Assembly (NCBI RefSeq): GCF_022484265.1
Contig: NZ_JAKVLR010000001.1
Span: 744,001 to 808,000, forward strand
Source of the DNA: Companilactobacillus sp.
GTDB taxonomy: Bacteria; Bacillota; Bacilli; Lactobacillales; Lactobacillaceae
Length of the DNA stretch: 64,000 nt
Direction: 5' to 3'
The notes under the pieces are model-generated. The model searched no databases and had not been told where the DNA came from. It was given only the letters and a program-made list of their open reading frames with translations. Position numbers and translations under genes: made by a program. Each line of letters starts with the position of its first letter. Within the stretch, counting starts at the first letter, position 1. This document shows, piece by piece, positions 9,027 through 17,357 of this stretch.

Positions 9027-9892
9027 AAGTAATGAAATTCTCCTATCAATAATGGGTAGACGATTGCTAAGAAGTTCAGCAAGATGATCAAGGCAATCCA
9101 AATATCAAATTTGAAATTGACTTGACCAGACCCGAAGTTTACCTGACCAAAACCATTAGTGATCATTACAATGTTAAATGCAATTGAAACTAGCATCACA
9201 ACTCGCAAAATGTAGTCGCTTAACTTGTTGGTCTCATGCACAAAACTTTGCCTTCTTTGATTGTACCCTTTACTGATGAGCGAGTCAGACATGTTCATGA
9301 AGTTAGAAATCGACTTATTTAGGACAATTTCGTTTAAATTCATCGTCTGTTTGATCCGCTTAGAAAAACCGTAAACCCTTACAGGAGCACTATTTCTGAA
9401 CTTATAAAGTTGTCGAACGTCTCGAAAAATATCGATGATTTTGGGAATAAATTTGACAGTTAGGATAAAAATAATGGCTATACTTTTGAAAACATTGGAC
9501 AAGATTTCGAAAATTAATTTGGTGTGAGTTAAAGCGTCATATAAGTAAAATGACCACAAAATATTCATAAATGAAATGCCTAAAATAAAACCATTCGTAA
9601 TTGACTGAGTTGAAACTGTCAAAAACGGAATTTTGAATAAAATATTCGACCCGTTTTGATTAACGAATAAATTAAATAAGACAGTTAGTAAGAAAATTGT
9701 CAGAGAAGCCAGTAAAAAACTCTTGAACTTTTCTCTGCGAACTAACCAACTCATGATCAAAAGAATGACCAATAAGCTACTAGTAATAAATGGGTTATTG
9801 AAGATCAATGAGATAAAGATGACATTGACCAAATATAGCAAGATAGTTAAATTGTTGACGCTCATCGTAAAATTTTTAATTAGTTTATTCAT
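8960..9892 (-). CDS. cbrV: ECF transporter transmembrane (T) component
   Basis: A 310-residue membrane scaffold protein of the ECF T family. It has four to six hydrophobic segments and a long cytoplasmic part (about residues 150-230) containing the coupling motifs for the ATPase; the segment MNMSDSLISKGYNQR resembles the Ala-Arg-Gly type coupling helix in a diverged form. The start ATG at 9890-9892 has GGAG eight bases upstream; an earlier in-frame GTG lies inside the preceding hairpin and is not used here. First gene after the hairpin that follows pduU. Confidence 0.83.
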   Translation of the reverse strand: MNKLIKNFTMSVNNLTILLYLVNVIFISLIFNNPFITSSLLVILLIMSWLVRREKFKSFLLASLTIFLLTVLFNLFVNQNGSNILFKIPFLTVSTQSITNGFILGISFMNILWSFYLYDALTHTKLIFEILSNVFKSIAIIFILTVKFIPKIIDIFRDVRQLYKFRNSAPVRVYGFSKRIKQTMNLNEIVLNKSISNFMNMSDSLISKGYNQRRQSFVHETNKLSDYILRVVMLVSIAFNIVMITNGFGQVNFGSGQVNFKFDIWIALIILLNFLAIVYPLLIGEFHYLWWKSFISRTTASSTPTVQKYR

Positions 9893-9907
9893 CGAATTTT
9901 CTCCATA

Positions 9908-9940
9908 AAAAATAAAAGGACACACTAAATAGTGTGACCA
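9908..9940 (-). terminator. Terminator-like hairpin between pduU and cbrV
   Basis: On the minus strand a stem GGTCACACTA / TAGTGTGTCC with a two-base loop and one mismatch is followed by TTTTATTTTTT. It lies nine bases after the pduU stop and ahead of the cbrV ribosome binding site. It probably ends or attenuates the pdu transcript, so that cobalamin genes receive less read-through. Confidence 0.7.
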
Positions 9941-9948
9941 TTTTATTT

Positions 9949-10299
9949 TTATGATTTTGTTATTTCAGGGATATCAAACCCTAGTTTCTGATGCAAGGCA
10001 TCAATGCCCTTTCTTAAAGCGGACTCAACTGAACTGACATCCCCCATTAAAACAACCGAACCACTAAAACGGTCGATAAAAGCAATCTTAACATCGCCTG
10101 ATTTGCTGGCTATATCAGAGATGATAGCTGCTGCCTCAGGAGGCGTTATGGTAATTATACCAATAGAAATATTAGTTTCATCGATTCCAATACTTCTTAA
10201 GATTTTAGTATCAGGCATGGCAATTACGTGTGCTAAGGTAATTTGCTTACCTGGTACTGATTCTTGTATGACTCGTCTTAATCCATTGTGTTCTGCCAT
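9949..10299 (-). CDS. pduU: Microcompartment shell protein PduU
   Basis: A circularly permuted single-BMC-domain shell protein of 116 residues, the same length as enteric PduU. It begins with the N-terminal strand extension (QESVPGKQITLAHVIA) that forms the beta-barrel cap on the hexamer in known PduU/EutS. It then has IGIITITPPEAAAIISDIASK and VKIAFIDRFSGSVVLMGDV. In known systems PduU is a minor facet protein whose capped pore may bind partners. It is the last gene of the pdu run proper, 15 bases after the acetate kinase gene. A close paralogue is encoded at 24632-24982. Confidence 0.94.
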   Translation of the reverse strand: MAEHNGLRRVIQESVPGKQITLAHVIAMPDTKILRSIGIDETNISIGIITITPPEAAAIISDIASKSGDVKIAFIDRFSGSVVLMGDVSSVESALRKGIDALHQKLGFDIPEITKS

Positions 10300-10314
10300 T
10301 TTAATTCATCCTAG

Positions 10315-11490
10315 TTAAACTAATTTAAATACATCGCGAGCGATAACGATCTCTTCGTCAGTTGGGATAACAGCAATGTTGATCTTACTGTCATCGGAAC
10401 TGATGACTAGTTCGTTACTCTTGTTACGTTCATCGTCAACTTCTGCCCCAATGAAGTGGAAGTTTTCCATTACAGCCTTTCTCATTCGAGCATCATGCTC
10501 ACCAATACCAGCTGTAAAGACGATCGTATCAACTCCATCAAGATCAGCAATATATGAACCGATGTAAGATTGAATACGGTGAACGAAAGCTTTTAACGCT
10601 AAGACAGCACGCTCGTTGCCATCATCAGCAGCCTTTTCAACATCACGGAGATCGCTAGAAACTCCTGAAATACCAAGTAGACCAGATTTTTTGTTGAGAA
10701 CGTCTTTCATTTGTTCGGCATCTAGATGTTCATTTTCCTGAAGGAATGGAAAAATCTGCGGATCTAGATCTCCTGAACGTGTTCCCATGACCAATCCTGC
10801 CAATGGTGTAAAGCCCATTGAATTATCGATCGTTTTGCCATCTTTAATAGCTGAGATGCTGGCACCATTGCCAAGATGACAGCTAATAATTTTTTTATCT
10901 GCATGAGGGAATAAGTCTTCGACTTGTTCCTTGATGTATTGATGACTAGGTCCATGGAATCCAAAACGCTTTACGCCGTATTTTTTGTAATATTCATAAG
11001 GCAAAGCATAAACTGCATTTTCTGGAGGGATAGTAGCGTTAAAGGCTGTATCAAAAACTGCTACCTGCGGAGTATCTGGTAAAACATGATCAAAGGCCTT
11101 GATACCCAATAAGTTTACTGGGTTGTGCAATGGCGATAGTGCTGACAATTTATCAATTGTGTTTTCCACATCGTCGTCGACGATCACTGCCTTTTCATAT
11201 TTTTCCCCACCGTTTGAGATGCGGTGTCCAACACCTTTGATCTCGTTCAAACTAGCGACGATCTTATTATCGACTAAACTGTCGATAACTAATTGAACTG
11301 CTTTGTTATGATCGGGAACACTTAAAGTTTGCTTTTTATCTTGACCATCAAAAGATTCTTCAAAGACTGCATCGTCAAAACCGATACGATCAACGACACC
11401 TTTTGCAATCAAGTTTTCCTCGGGCATTTCGAACAACTTAAACTTTAGAGAAGAACTCCCGGAATTTATTGCCAAAATTTTTGATACCAT
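10315..11490 (-). CDS. pduW: Acetate/propionate kinase
   Basis: Converts propionyl-phosphate (or acetyl-phosphate) and ADP to the acid and ATP, the energy-yielding last step of propanediol breakdown. The 391-residue protein has ILAINSGSSSLKFKLF at the N-terminus, the FDTAFNATIPPENAVYALP segment, GFHGPSHQYI, and TAGIGEHDARMR near the C-terminus, all acetate kinase family signatures. By sequence alone it cannot be told from housekeeping AckA. Placement between pduQ and pduU makes the PduW role likely. It sits 28 bases downstream of pduQ. Confidence 0.9.
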   Translation of the reverse strand: MVSKILAINSGSSSLKFKLFEMPEENLIAKGVVDRIGFDDAVFEESFDGQDKKQTLSVPDHNKAVQLVIDSLVDNKIVASLNEIKGVGHRISNGGEKYEKAVIVDDDVENTIDKLSALSPLHNPVNLLGIKAFDHVLPDTPQVAVFDTAFNATIPPENAVYALPYEYYKKYGVKRFGFHGPSHQYIKEQVEDLFPHADKKIISCHLGNGASISAIKDGKTIDNSMGFTPLAGLVMGTRSGDLDPQIFPFLQENEHLDAEQMKDVLNKKSGLLGISGVSSDLRDVEKAADDGNERAVLALKAFVHRIQSYIGSYIADLDGVDTIVFTAGIGEHDARMRKAVMENFHFIGAEVDDERNKSNELVISSDDSKINIAVIPTDEEIVIARDVFKLV

Positions 11491-11518
11491 AATATCCCAT
11501 CCACTTCTAAAAATTTAA

Positions 11519-12646
11519 CTAACCAATAACTTTTTCATAAACTGCACGTAGATCATCATCGCTAGGAACTACAGGGTTACCTGGGAAGGTACCGTCTTTC
11601 TTAGCATATTCGATGACACGGTCAGCTTCTTTAACTGCTTTATTGTGATCAACGCCAAAAGCACGTAGTGATTTTGGACAATTCATTTGTGACATCATTT
11701 GATGAATTGTGTTTTCGATCTTTCTAACAGCAACTTTATCTCCGGCACCATTGCCAACTAATCCACACTTACGTGCAGCGGCTGCATACTTATGCAAAGC
11801 CTCTTCACTATGTGCAGCATTGTATTCAACGACATATGGGAGTGTCATTGCACAAGCTAACCCATGTGGCACGTGGAAGATTGCACCCAATTGATGAGCA
11901 ATTGAGTGACAGAAGCCAAGACCAGCAGCATTAAATGCCATACCAGCGGCAGTTGATGCTTCATGAACTGTCTTTCTCAACTCATAGTTCTTAGGTTGTT
12001 TCATAACAACTTCAACTAAATCGTCAAAAATGACGCTCATAGCTTTTTCAGAGAAAGCTTCTGTAAACAAGTTACTATCTTTAGCAACTAATGATTCAAG
12101 CGAATGTGTCAAAACATCCAAACCTGAATATGCTGATACTGATGCAGGTGCACTCATAACTAGTTCTGGGTACAACAATGAGATATCAGGTGTTAAGTAA
12201 TCTTCCATGATTGGGAACTTAACATTGTTCTTCTCATCAGTAATAACAGCTGTGTTTGTAACTTCTGAACCAGTACCACTAGTTGTAGGGATACCGATAA
12301 AGCAGCCGATCTTTTGATCAACGACTTTTTCACCGAAGAAACGAATTGCCTTAGCTGTATCGATGGCTGAACCACCACCGACAGCGATCATGATCGTAGG
12401 TTTAACTTTTTCAAAAACGCCAACGCCCTCAATAATATTTGTTAATGGAGGATTAGGCTTAACGTCTGAAAAGACCTCAACATGATTGTTAGCATGAAAA
12501 TGACTACGGATCTTGTTTAATTCTTCGCTACCATCAAGAAATGGATCACAAACCAAAAGGATCGTTTGATCTTTAATGGCATCGAGTGTATCGAGACTAT
12601 CTTTGCCAGAGATTACATGTGGCTTTAAACTGAAATCTACTACCAT
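11519..12646 (-). CDS. pduQ: 1-Propanol dehydrogenase, iron-containing
   Basis: Reduces propionaldehyde (or 3-hydroxypropionaldehyde) to the alcohol and regenerates NAD+ inside the microcompartment. The 375-residue class III alcohol dehydrogenase has the nucleotide segment VGGGSAIDTAKAI and the substrate/threonine segment IPTTSGTGSEVT. Its iron-binding histidine region includes GFCHSIAHQLGAIFHVPHG. It follows pduP by 16 bases. No separate N-terminal encapsulation helix is evident, as is usual for PduQ. Confidence 0.93.
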   Translation of the reverse strand: MVVDFSLKPHVISGKDSLDTLDAIKDQTILLVCDPFLDGSEELNKIRSHFHANNHVEVFSDVKPNPPLTNIIEGVGVFEKVKPTIMIAVGGGSAIDTAKAIRFFGEKVVDQKIGCFIGIPTTSGTGSEVTNTAVITDEKNNVKFPIMEDYLTPDISLLYPELVMSAPASVSAYSGLDVLTHSLESLVAKDSNLFTEAFSEKAMSVIFDDLVEVVMKQPKNYELRKTVHEASTAAGMAFNAAGLGFCHSIAHQLGAIFHVPHGLACAMTLPYVVEYNAAHSEEALHKYAAAARKCGLVGNGAGDKVAVRKIENTIHQMMSQMNCPKSLRAFGVDHNKAVKEADRVIEYAKKDGTFPGNPVVPSDDDLRAVYEKVIG

Positions 12647-12662
12647 TATTTACACTCCCTTT

Positions 12663-14081
12663 TTAGTTGTTCCAAGTCTTCAATGAGAATCCTTGTGGTG
12701 AGTTTAATCTACGACGACGTGTGAATGACTTAGCAGTCGTTGTACCTTCACCAGTTGGTGTAGCGATTGTAAGTGCTGATGCACCTGTAAATCCAACACC
12801 AGTACCTGAATATGTAGGACCATTAACAACAAAGATTGAAGTGTTCATACGGTGAGCAGCTTTGTTGATTTGAACCAAGTTGTTTGAGTGGATTGAAGCT
12901 GTATGGTGGTTTCCACCTTCAACGTAAACGGCTGTCTTCAAAACAGAGTCAAAGTCAGGTTCGCAAACTACTGGAATGATAGGCATTAACATTTCTGTCA
13001 ATGTAAATGGATGATCTTTGTCAGCTTCCAAGATGATGATCTTAGGCTTGCCTGTGTATGAAATATGAGCTTCGTCAAGAATGAATGTAGCATCTTTACC
13101 AACGAACTTACGGTTAGGTGTACCGTTCTTGTTGATTGTCATATCGATCATACGGTCGATGTCAGCTTTGTTAGATACCATGAAGGCACCTTCTGCTTCC
13201 ATCTTTTGGATCAATTCATCTTTAACAGGTTTTTCAACGACAACTTCTTTTTCAGCTGTACATAAAATATCATTATCAAATGAAGCTGAATCAACAATGT
13301 TGTGAGCAGCTAAATCAATGTCAGCTGTTGCATCAACGATTGCTGGAGGGTTACCAGCACCAGCACCGATTGCTTTCTTACCACTTGTCATGGCTTGATG
13401 AACAACGGCTGGACCACCAGTAACTGATAAGGCAGCGATGTCAGGATGTTTCATCATTGTTTGAACAGCTTCGATTGAAGGTTCTTTGATACCTGTAACT
13501 AAGTTCTTAAGACCAGTTGCTTGATATACAAATTCGTTCAATTTTTCGATTGTCCAACGAGTGATGTTCTTTGCCCCTGGGTGAGCACCGAAGTATACAG
13601 TGTTACCACCAGCAAGCATCATGATACCGTTAGCAATAACAGTTTCTGAAGGGTTAGTTGATGGTCCAACAGCACCAATAACACCATAAGGTGCATATTC
13701 GTACATGATCAAACCACCATCGCCTGTTTCAGCTTCTGGTTGAAGAATTTCAGGACCAGGTGTGTTATACAAAGCATTGTTTAACTTAGCAATCTTTGCT
13801 TCGACAGTACCCATACCTGTTTCTTCTTTAATTTGTTTAGCCATCCATTCGATGTATGGCTTGAAACCTGTTTTAATAGCATCGATAACTTTGTTTCTTG
13901 TTTCGATTGATGCATCGATATATGAATCTTCTGCAACTTTTGCAGCTGCAATAGCATCGTCAACATTATCAAAAATACCATTTTCGCCTGAATCAGCAGA
14001 TCCATTGCTTGAACTACCGTTTGTAGCATTTTGTAATTCTTCGCTTAGGATGCTTCTAATTTTATCTTCTAAATTATCCAT
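12663..14081 (-). CDS. pduP: CoA-dependent propionaldehyde dehydrogenase
   Basis: Oxidises propionaldehyde with NAD+ and CoA to propionyl-CoA. The 472-residue aldehyde dehydrogenase superfamily protein begins with an amphipathic helix (MDNLEDKIRSILSEELQN), the short encapsulation peptide that sends cargo into the shell. A Ser/Gly/Asn linker (about residues 19-32) follows. The catalytic cysteine lies in SFDNDILCTAEKE and the coenzyme loop in SVTGGPAVVHQAM. The start ATG overlaps the stop of the preceding gene by one base. Confidence 0.95.
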   Translation of the reverse strand: MDNLEDKIRSILSEELQNATNGSSSNGSADSGENGIFDNVDDAIAAAKVAEDSYIDASIETRNKVIDAIKTGFKPYIEWMAKQIKEETGMGTVEAKIAKLNNALYNTPGPEILQPEAETGDGGLIMYEYAPYGVIGAVGPSTNPSETVIANGIMMLAGGNTVYFGAHPGAKNITRWTIEKLNEFVYQATGLKNLVTGIKEPSIEAVQTMMKHPDIAALSVTGGPAVVHQAMTSGKKAIGAGAGNPPAIVDATADIDLAAHNIVDSASFDNDILCTAEKEVVVEKPVKDELIQKMEAEGAFMVSNKADIDRMIDMTINKNGTPNRKFVGKDATFILDEAHISYTGKPKIIILEADKDHPFTLTEMLMPIIPVVCEPDFDSVLKTAVYVEGGNHHTASIHSNNLVQINKAAHRMNTSIFVVNGPTYSGTGVGFTGASALTIATPTGEGTTTAKSFTRRRRLNSPQGFSLKTWNN

Positions 14082-14554
14082 TATTTAAGTCCTTCCAAAA
14101 TATAGTTGACGATTGTTAGACTGACAGCTTGGTCTTCCTCAACAGCACCGCCACTTACTCCTACTGAGCCAATGATTTGGTTATTAACGATAATTGGATT
14201 ACCACCAGCAAATGATGCTAATTTTCCATCCAACATGCCACCCATTTGATACAAAGGTGCACCTGGTTGAATTTGATCGCTAATATCTTTAGTAGGCATC
14301 TTCATGGCTACAGCTGACCATGCCTTTTTAGGAGCTAGTTCCAAGCTGACCATGTTTGCGTTTGGCATATGATACATCAAAATTGGTTGTGCATATGCAT
14401 CAGTAATGCACATCGTTACGCCAACGTTCATATCATTTGCTTTTTTCTCACCGGCATCTAGAGCCTTCTGAAGATTGTGTCTGTCAAAGGCTGAAGTGCC
14501 ATCAGTGTTTTTAATTGAGCTTTGCATTTTTACAAAAATATTTTCTGGTGTCAT
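14081..14554 (-). CDS. GlcG/HbpS-type heme-binding domain protein (C-terminal half of PduO)
   Basis: A 157-residue DUF336 (GlcG/HbpS) protein corresponding to the C-terminal domain of enteric PduO. Visible signatures are GVTMCITDAYAQPILMYHMPNA and GGMLDGKLASFAGGNPIIV, with the glycine-rich end IIGSVGVSGGAVEEDQ. In enterics this domain binds heme and modulates the adenosyltransferase. Here it is a separate polypeptide, translated from a start three bases after the adenosyltransferase stop. That is consistent with assembly of a two-subunit PduO. Confidence 0.85.
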   Translation of the reverse strand: MTPENIFVKMQSSIKNTDGTSAFDRHNLQKALDAGEKKANDMNVGVTMCITDAYAQPILMYHMPNANMVSLELAPKKAWSAVAMKMPTKDISDQIQPGAPLYQMGGMLDGKLASFAGGNPIIVNNQIIGSVGVSGGAVEEDQAVSLTIVNYILEGLK

Positions 14555-14556
14555 CG

Positions 14557-15129
14557 TTAATTCACTTCTTTCTTATATGTTTCAAGAATTTTATCAACTA
14601 AGCCTTCTAACTGATCGACATAATCTTCGTCTCTGGCCAAGATGTATAGAAAATCTGATAAACGGTTCACGTATTTCAAAACATCGGGACGGATCGTAGT
14701 CTCATCGTTTAGATGATCGACCAGCCTCTCAGCTCTACGACATACAGAACGGCATAAATGCAAATGCGCACCGGCTACACTTCGTCCAGGCAAAATGAAC
14801 TCGTGTAGAACTGGTAATTTTGCAGTGTATTCATCAATAACATTTTCAAGTAGTTTTGTATCGTCGGCGCCGATACTTTTACTATTTTTGTAAAAGTTAG
14901 CGGCATCTTCGTTGGCCAATTCACCCGCAACGATAAAAAGATTGTTTTGAATCGTATCAAGAAGTTCTATGTTTTTTGGATCTTTACAAAACTTTTGTGC
15001 AACACTGATCTGACTATTTAACTCGTCAATGGAACCGTATGTTTCAACTCGTAATGAGTACTTCTTAACTCGAGTTCCGTCATACAGAGAAGTCTTACCT
15101 TTGTCGCCCTTTTTTGTATAAATTCCCAT
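14557..15129 (-). CDS. pduO: PduO-type corrinoid adenosyltransferase of the pdu operon
   Basis: Regenerates adenosylcobalamin for the diol dehydratase from cob(I)alamin and ATP. The 190-residue helical protein has YTKKGDKGKTSLYDG for ATP binding, VETYGSIDELNS and the active-site helix CRSVCRRAERLVDHL followed by VNRLSDFLYILAR. It corresponds to the N-terminal domain of enteric PduO; the C-terminal domain is the next gene. It lies 11 bases after pduN. A second paralogue is at 4886-5455. Confidence 0.93.
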   Translation of the reverse strand: MGIYTKKGDKGKTSLYDGTRVKKYSLRVETYGSIDELNSQISVAQKFCKDPKNIELLDTIQNNLFIVAGELANEDAANFYKNSKSIGADDTKLLENVIDEYTAKLPVLHEFILPGRSVAGAHLHLCRSVCRRAERLVDHLNDETTIRPDVLKYVNRLSDFLYILARDEDYVDQLEGLVDKILETYKKEVN

Positions 15130-15140
15130 AATCTGTTCCT

Positions 15141-15416
15141 CTACTTATCAAACCTATCGATTATTCCTACAATTGCAGAATCACTGGCCTCATTTCTAAC
15201 TGGACCATTTTTTGTATCAGAGATTCGAGCAGCTGCACCTCTTACTAATAGAACAGCCTCACCAATACCTGCGCCGACAGTGTCGATTGACACCTCTTCG
15301 CAACGTACCGGATTTTTTGCACTATCGATTGGTTGGACGATCATTAACTTTTTACCGACCAATGAATGGGCCTTTTGAGTAGATACAACACTACCAACCA
15401 CAATTCCCATGTACAT
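15141..15416 (-). CDS. pduN: Microcompartment pentameric vertex protein PduN
   Basis: A CcmL/EutN-family protein of 91 residues whose pentamers cap the vertices of the shell. Signatures are GIVVGSVVSTQKAHSLVGKK and DTVGAGIGEAVLLVRG, then IVGIIDRFD at the end. I place the start at the ATG at 15414-15416 because AAAGGA lies nine bases upstream and the resulting length equals that of enteric PduN. The frame is open a further six codons. The gene overlaps the end of pduM by 26 bases. Confidence 0.92.
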   Translation of the reverse strand: MYMGIVVGSVVSTQKAHSLVGKKLMIVQPIDSAKNPVRCEEVSIDTVGAGIGEAVLLVRGAAARISDTKNGPVRNEASDSAIVGIIDRFDK

Positions 15417-15906
15417 TTTCTTCAATCCTTTCAACTGTTTCTATTTTTCTAGAATATAATTCTTCTTTGGCGTAATCCGTGATCAATTGATGGTGACTCT
15501 TCAACAGATAGCTGCCATTATCTAAAAACATAACGTCGTTTCTAGTAATAGCTGATCTTTGAATTGCATTAATTGACTTATCATCTTTGCTGATAAAAGC
15601 AAACGGTGTTCGGACAACCAAATTCCAAGGCAACAACTGTAAATCTGAAAATCCGAGTTTCATTTCAAATTCAACATCATAACTTAAACCTTTTTGAATC
15701 CAATCGACCCAAGGATTTTTCAAATTAAAATCATTCAAATCACGAACTAATGACAAGTCCAGTGACGACACGATGGCTTTTTTATTTGCCAAAAAAACTT
15801 CAGCATTGGGTACTTGGCCCGTACTTTCAACCTTAAAAGTGTTATGTGATCTAGTTTCGATGACTTTCATCACGGTATCGATCAATTTATCTTGATCATT
15901 ATTCAT
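15391..15906 (-). CDS. pduM: Microcompartment structural protein PduM
   Basis: PduM is needed for proper microcompartment assembly in enterics; its biochemical role is unclear. This 171-residue protein sits at the conserved place between pduL and pduN and has the family's length. It begins with a short amphipathic helix (MNNDQDKLIDTVMKVIETR) that resembles an encapsulation peptide. It has no BMC domain. The call rests on gene order, length and general resemblance, as PduM is poorly conserved. Confidence 0.8.
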   Translation of the reverse strand: MNNDQDKLIDTVMKVIETRSHNTFKVESTGQVPNAEVFLANKKAIVSSLDLSLVRDLNDFNLKNPWVDWIQKGLSYDVEFEMKLGFSDLQLLPWNLVVRTPFAFISKDDKSINAIQRSAITRNDVMFLDNGSYLLKSHHQLITDYAKEELYSRKIETVERIEENVHGNCGW

Positions 15907-15932
15907 CTAGGTCACCACCATTTCTAAAAGGT

Positions 15933-16580
15933 CTATTTGTTGTCATCATCTTGGATGATGTAAGCTTTTGTATCACTTTGAACGTTAGCTGCATTAGCTT
16001 CGTCAGTATCAATATGCATTTCAGTAACGAAGTCTTTTCTAGGTCTAGCAACAACATCTTCAAAAATTGTCTTACGATCTTTTGAACGTACTTCAACTTT
16101 GACGATATCACCGTATTTGAGACCATACTTGTCAGCATCTGCTAAGCTCATGTGGATGTGACGCTTTGCAGCGATAACACCTTGAACTTGAATCTCAGCA
16201 TTTGGTGATTTAACAGTAATTGATGGAGCACCATCAAGATTACCTGACAAGCGAATAGGAGCATCAATGTTTAATTGACGAGCTTCTGTTCTTGAAATTT
16301 CAACTTGTGAATGACTTCTTGCTGGTCCAAGAAGTCTGACATGGTTAACTTGGAAACCGTTAGGTCCAATAAGATCAACGGTTTGCTTTGCAGCAAAGTC
16401 AGCAGGTTGTTTCAATTGACGATACAATTCAAACTTTTGACCTGGGAACAATGTGGCAAAGTCTTCTTCTGAAAGGTGGATATGGTGATTTGAAACACCA
16501 ATTGGAATTCCACCATCATCTTTGTTTAATTCTTCGCTAATGATTCTACGAATCGTTTCGCGTAGTTGTTCGTCATTCAT
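15933..16580 (-). CDS. pduL: Phosphate propanoyltransferase (phosphotransacylase) PduL
   Basis: Converts propionyl-CoA and phosphate to propionyl-phosphate and CoA, recycling CoA inside the shell. The 215-residue protein begins with an encapsulation helix (MNDEQLRETIRRIISEELNK). It contains the metal-binding histidine motifs GVSNHHIHLSEEDF and AKRHIHMSLADADKYGL that coordinate two zinc ions in known PduL. It is unrelated to Pta. It sits between pduJ and pduM. Confidence 0.95.
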   Translation of the reverse strand: MNDEQLRETIRRIISEELNKDDGGIPIGVSNHHIHLSEEDFATLFPGQKFELYRQLKQPADFAAKQTVDLIGPNGFQVNHVRLLGPARSHSQVEISRTEARQLNIDAPIRLSGNLDGAPSITVKSPNAEIQVQGVIAAKRHIHMSLADADKYGLKYGDIVKVEVRSKDRKTIFEDVVARPRKDFVTEMHIDTDEANAANVQSDTKAYIIQDDDNK

Positions 16581-16609
16581 ACGTGTTCCTCCACTCTAGT
16601 AATTACAGA

Positions 16610-16885
16610 TTATTTGTTGTTTGGTAAGATTTTTTCAACATCTGCGTGTGGACGAGGGATTACGTAGCTTGATACAACTTCTCCAACTTCTTCAGCTGAT
16701 GAAGTACCTGCATCAACGGCAGCTTTAACAGCACCAACATCACCACGAACGATAACTGTTACTAATCCTGAACCAATTTTTTCGTATCCTTCAAGAGATA
16801 CGTTAGCAGCCTTAACCATAGCATCGGCAGCTTCAATAGCACCTACTAAACCTTTTGTTTCGATCATTCCTAAAGCGTTATTCAT
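16610..16885 (-). CDS. pduJ: Microcompartment shell hexamer protein PduJ
   Basis: A single BMC-domain protein of 91 residues, one of the main facet proteins. The sequence ALGMIETKGLVGAIEAADAM at the start, VIVRGDVGAVKAAVDAG in the middle and the shell-edge motif YVIPRPHADVEKILP at the end are typical. It is shorter and more canonical than PduA here (95 residues). It lies after pduK, the reverse of the enteric J-K order. Confidence 0.94.
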   Translation of the reverse strand: MNNALGMIETKGLVGAIEAADAMVKAANVSLEGYEKIGSGLVTVIVRGDVGAVKAAVDAGTSSAEEVGEVVSSYVIPRPHADVEKILPNNK

Positions 16886-16902
16886 AATTGTTTCCTCCGA
16901 GT

Positions 16903-17355
16903 TTATTTTTTCTTATTGTTGTTCGAATTGTTTGTTCTTGTGTTTCTAGTGCTTCTTGTACGTCTTGTTGTAGTTGACTTCGAGTTGGAACTTGTCTCGT
17001 CTTTTGTCTCTGCTTTTTCAGTCTTGTCTGATTCAGCTTTTTCATCATCAGATTCTGTTTCTGGAGCAATTGGTGCGCCGCTCTTTGCATAACTGAATTC
17101 AGCTAAATCATTAGCTGGTCTAGCAATAACTCTAGACGATACAAAGTTTCCAACTTGTTGGGCCTTGTCTTCACCAGCTTGTACACTGGCGTTAACAGCG
17201 CCAACGTCACCTGTAACATAAACAGTCATCCAGCCGTCGCCTCTGGCACGTTCAACTTTTTCAATTTGAACGTCAGCAGTTTTGACCATTGCATCAGCAA
17301 CATATACGGCTGTTGAATAACCAACAACTTCGACTAATCCAAGGGATTCACTCAT
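16903..17355 (-). CDS. pduK: Microcompartment shell protein PduK with unusual C-terminal tail
   Basis: A BMC domain (about residues 1-90; SLGLVEVVGYSTAVYVADAM, VTGDVGAVNASVQAG, SSRVIARPANDL) followed by a 55-residue low-complexity tail. The tail is first acidic (residues about 103-122) and then rich in Ser, Thr, Arg, Asn and Lys. Enteric PduK has a cysteine motif in its C-terminal extension that binds an iron-sulfur centre; this protein contains no cysteine at all. The gene starts two bases after pduH. The tail could be a scaffold or RNA/protein contact on the shell, but its role is unknown. Confidence 0.88.
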   Translation of the reverse strand: MSESLGLVEVVGYSTAVYVADAMVKTADVQIEKVERARGDGWMTVYVTGDVGAVNASVQAGEDKAQQVGNFVSSRVIARPANDLAEFSYAKSGAPIAPETESDDEKAESDKTEKAETKDETSSNSKSTTTRRTRSTRNTRTNNSNNNKKK

Positions 17356-17357
17356 TT

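Noticed and set aside
10315..11490. Calling the kinase plain housekeeping ackA
   Set aside because: Sequence cannot separate AckA from PduW, but the position inside the pdu run favours the propionate kinase role.
12667..14088. Plus-strand frames opposite pduP
   Set aside because: Antisense shadows of a strongly conserved enzyme gene; no ribosome binding sites and no recognisable domains.
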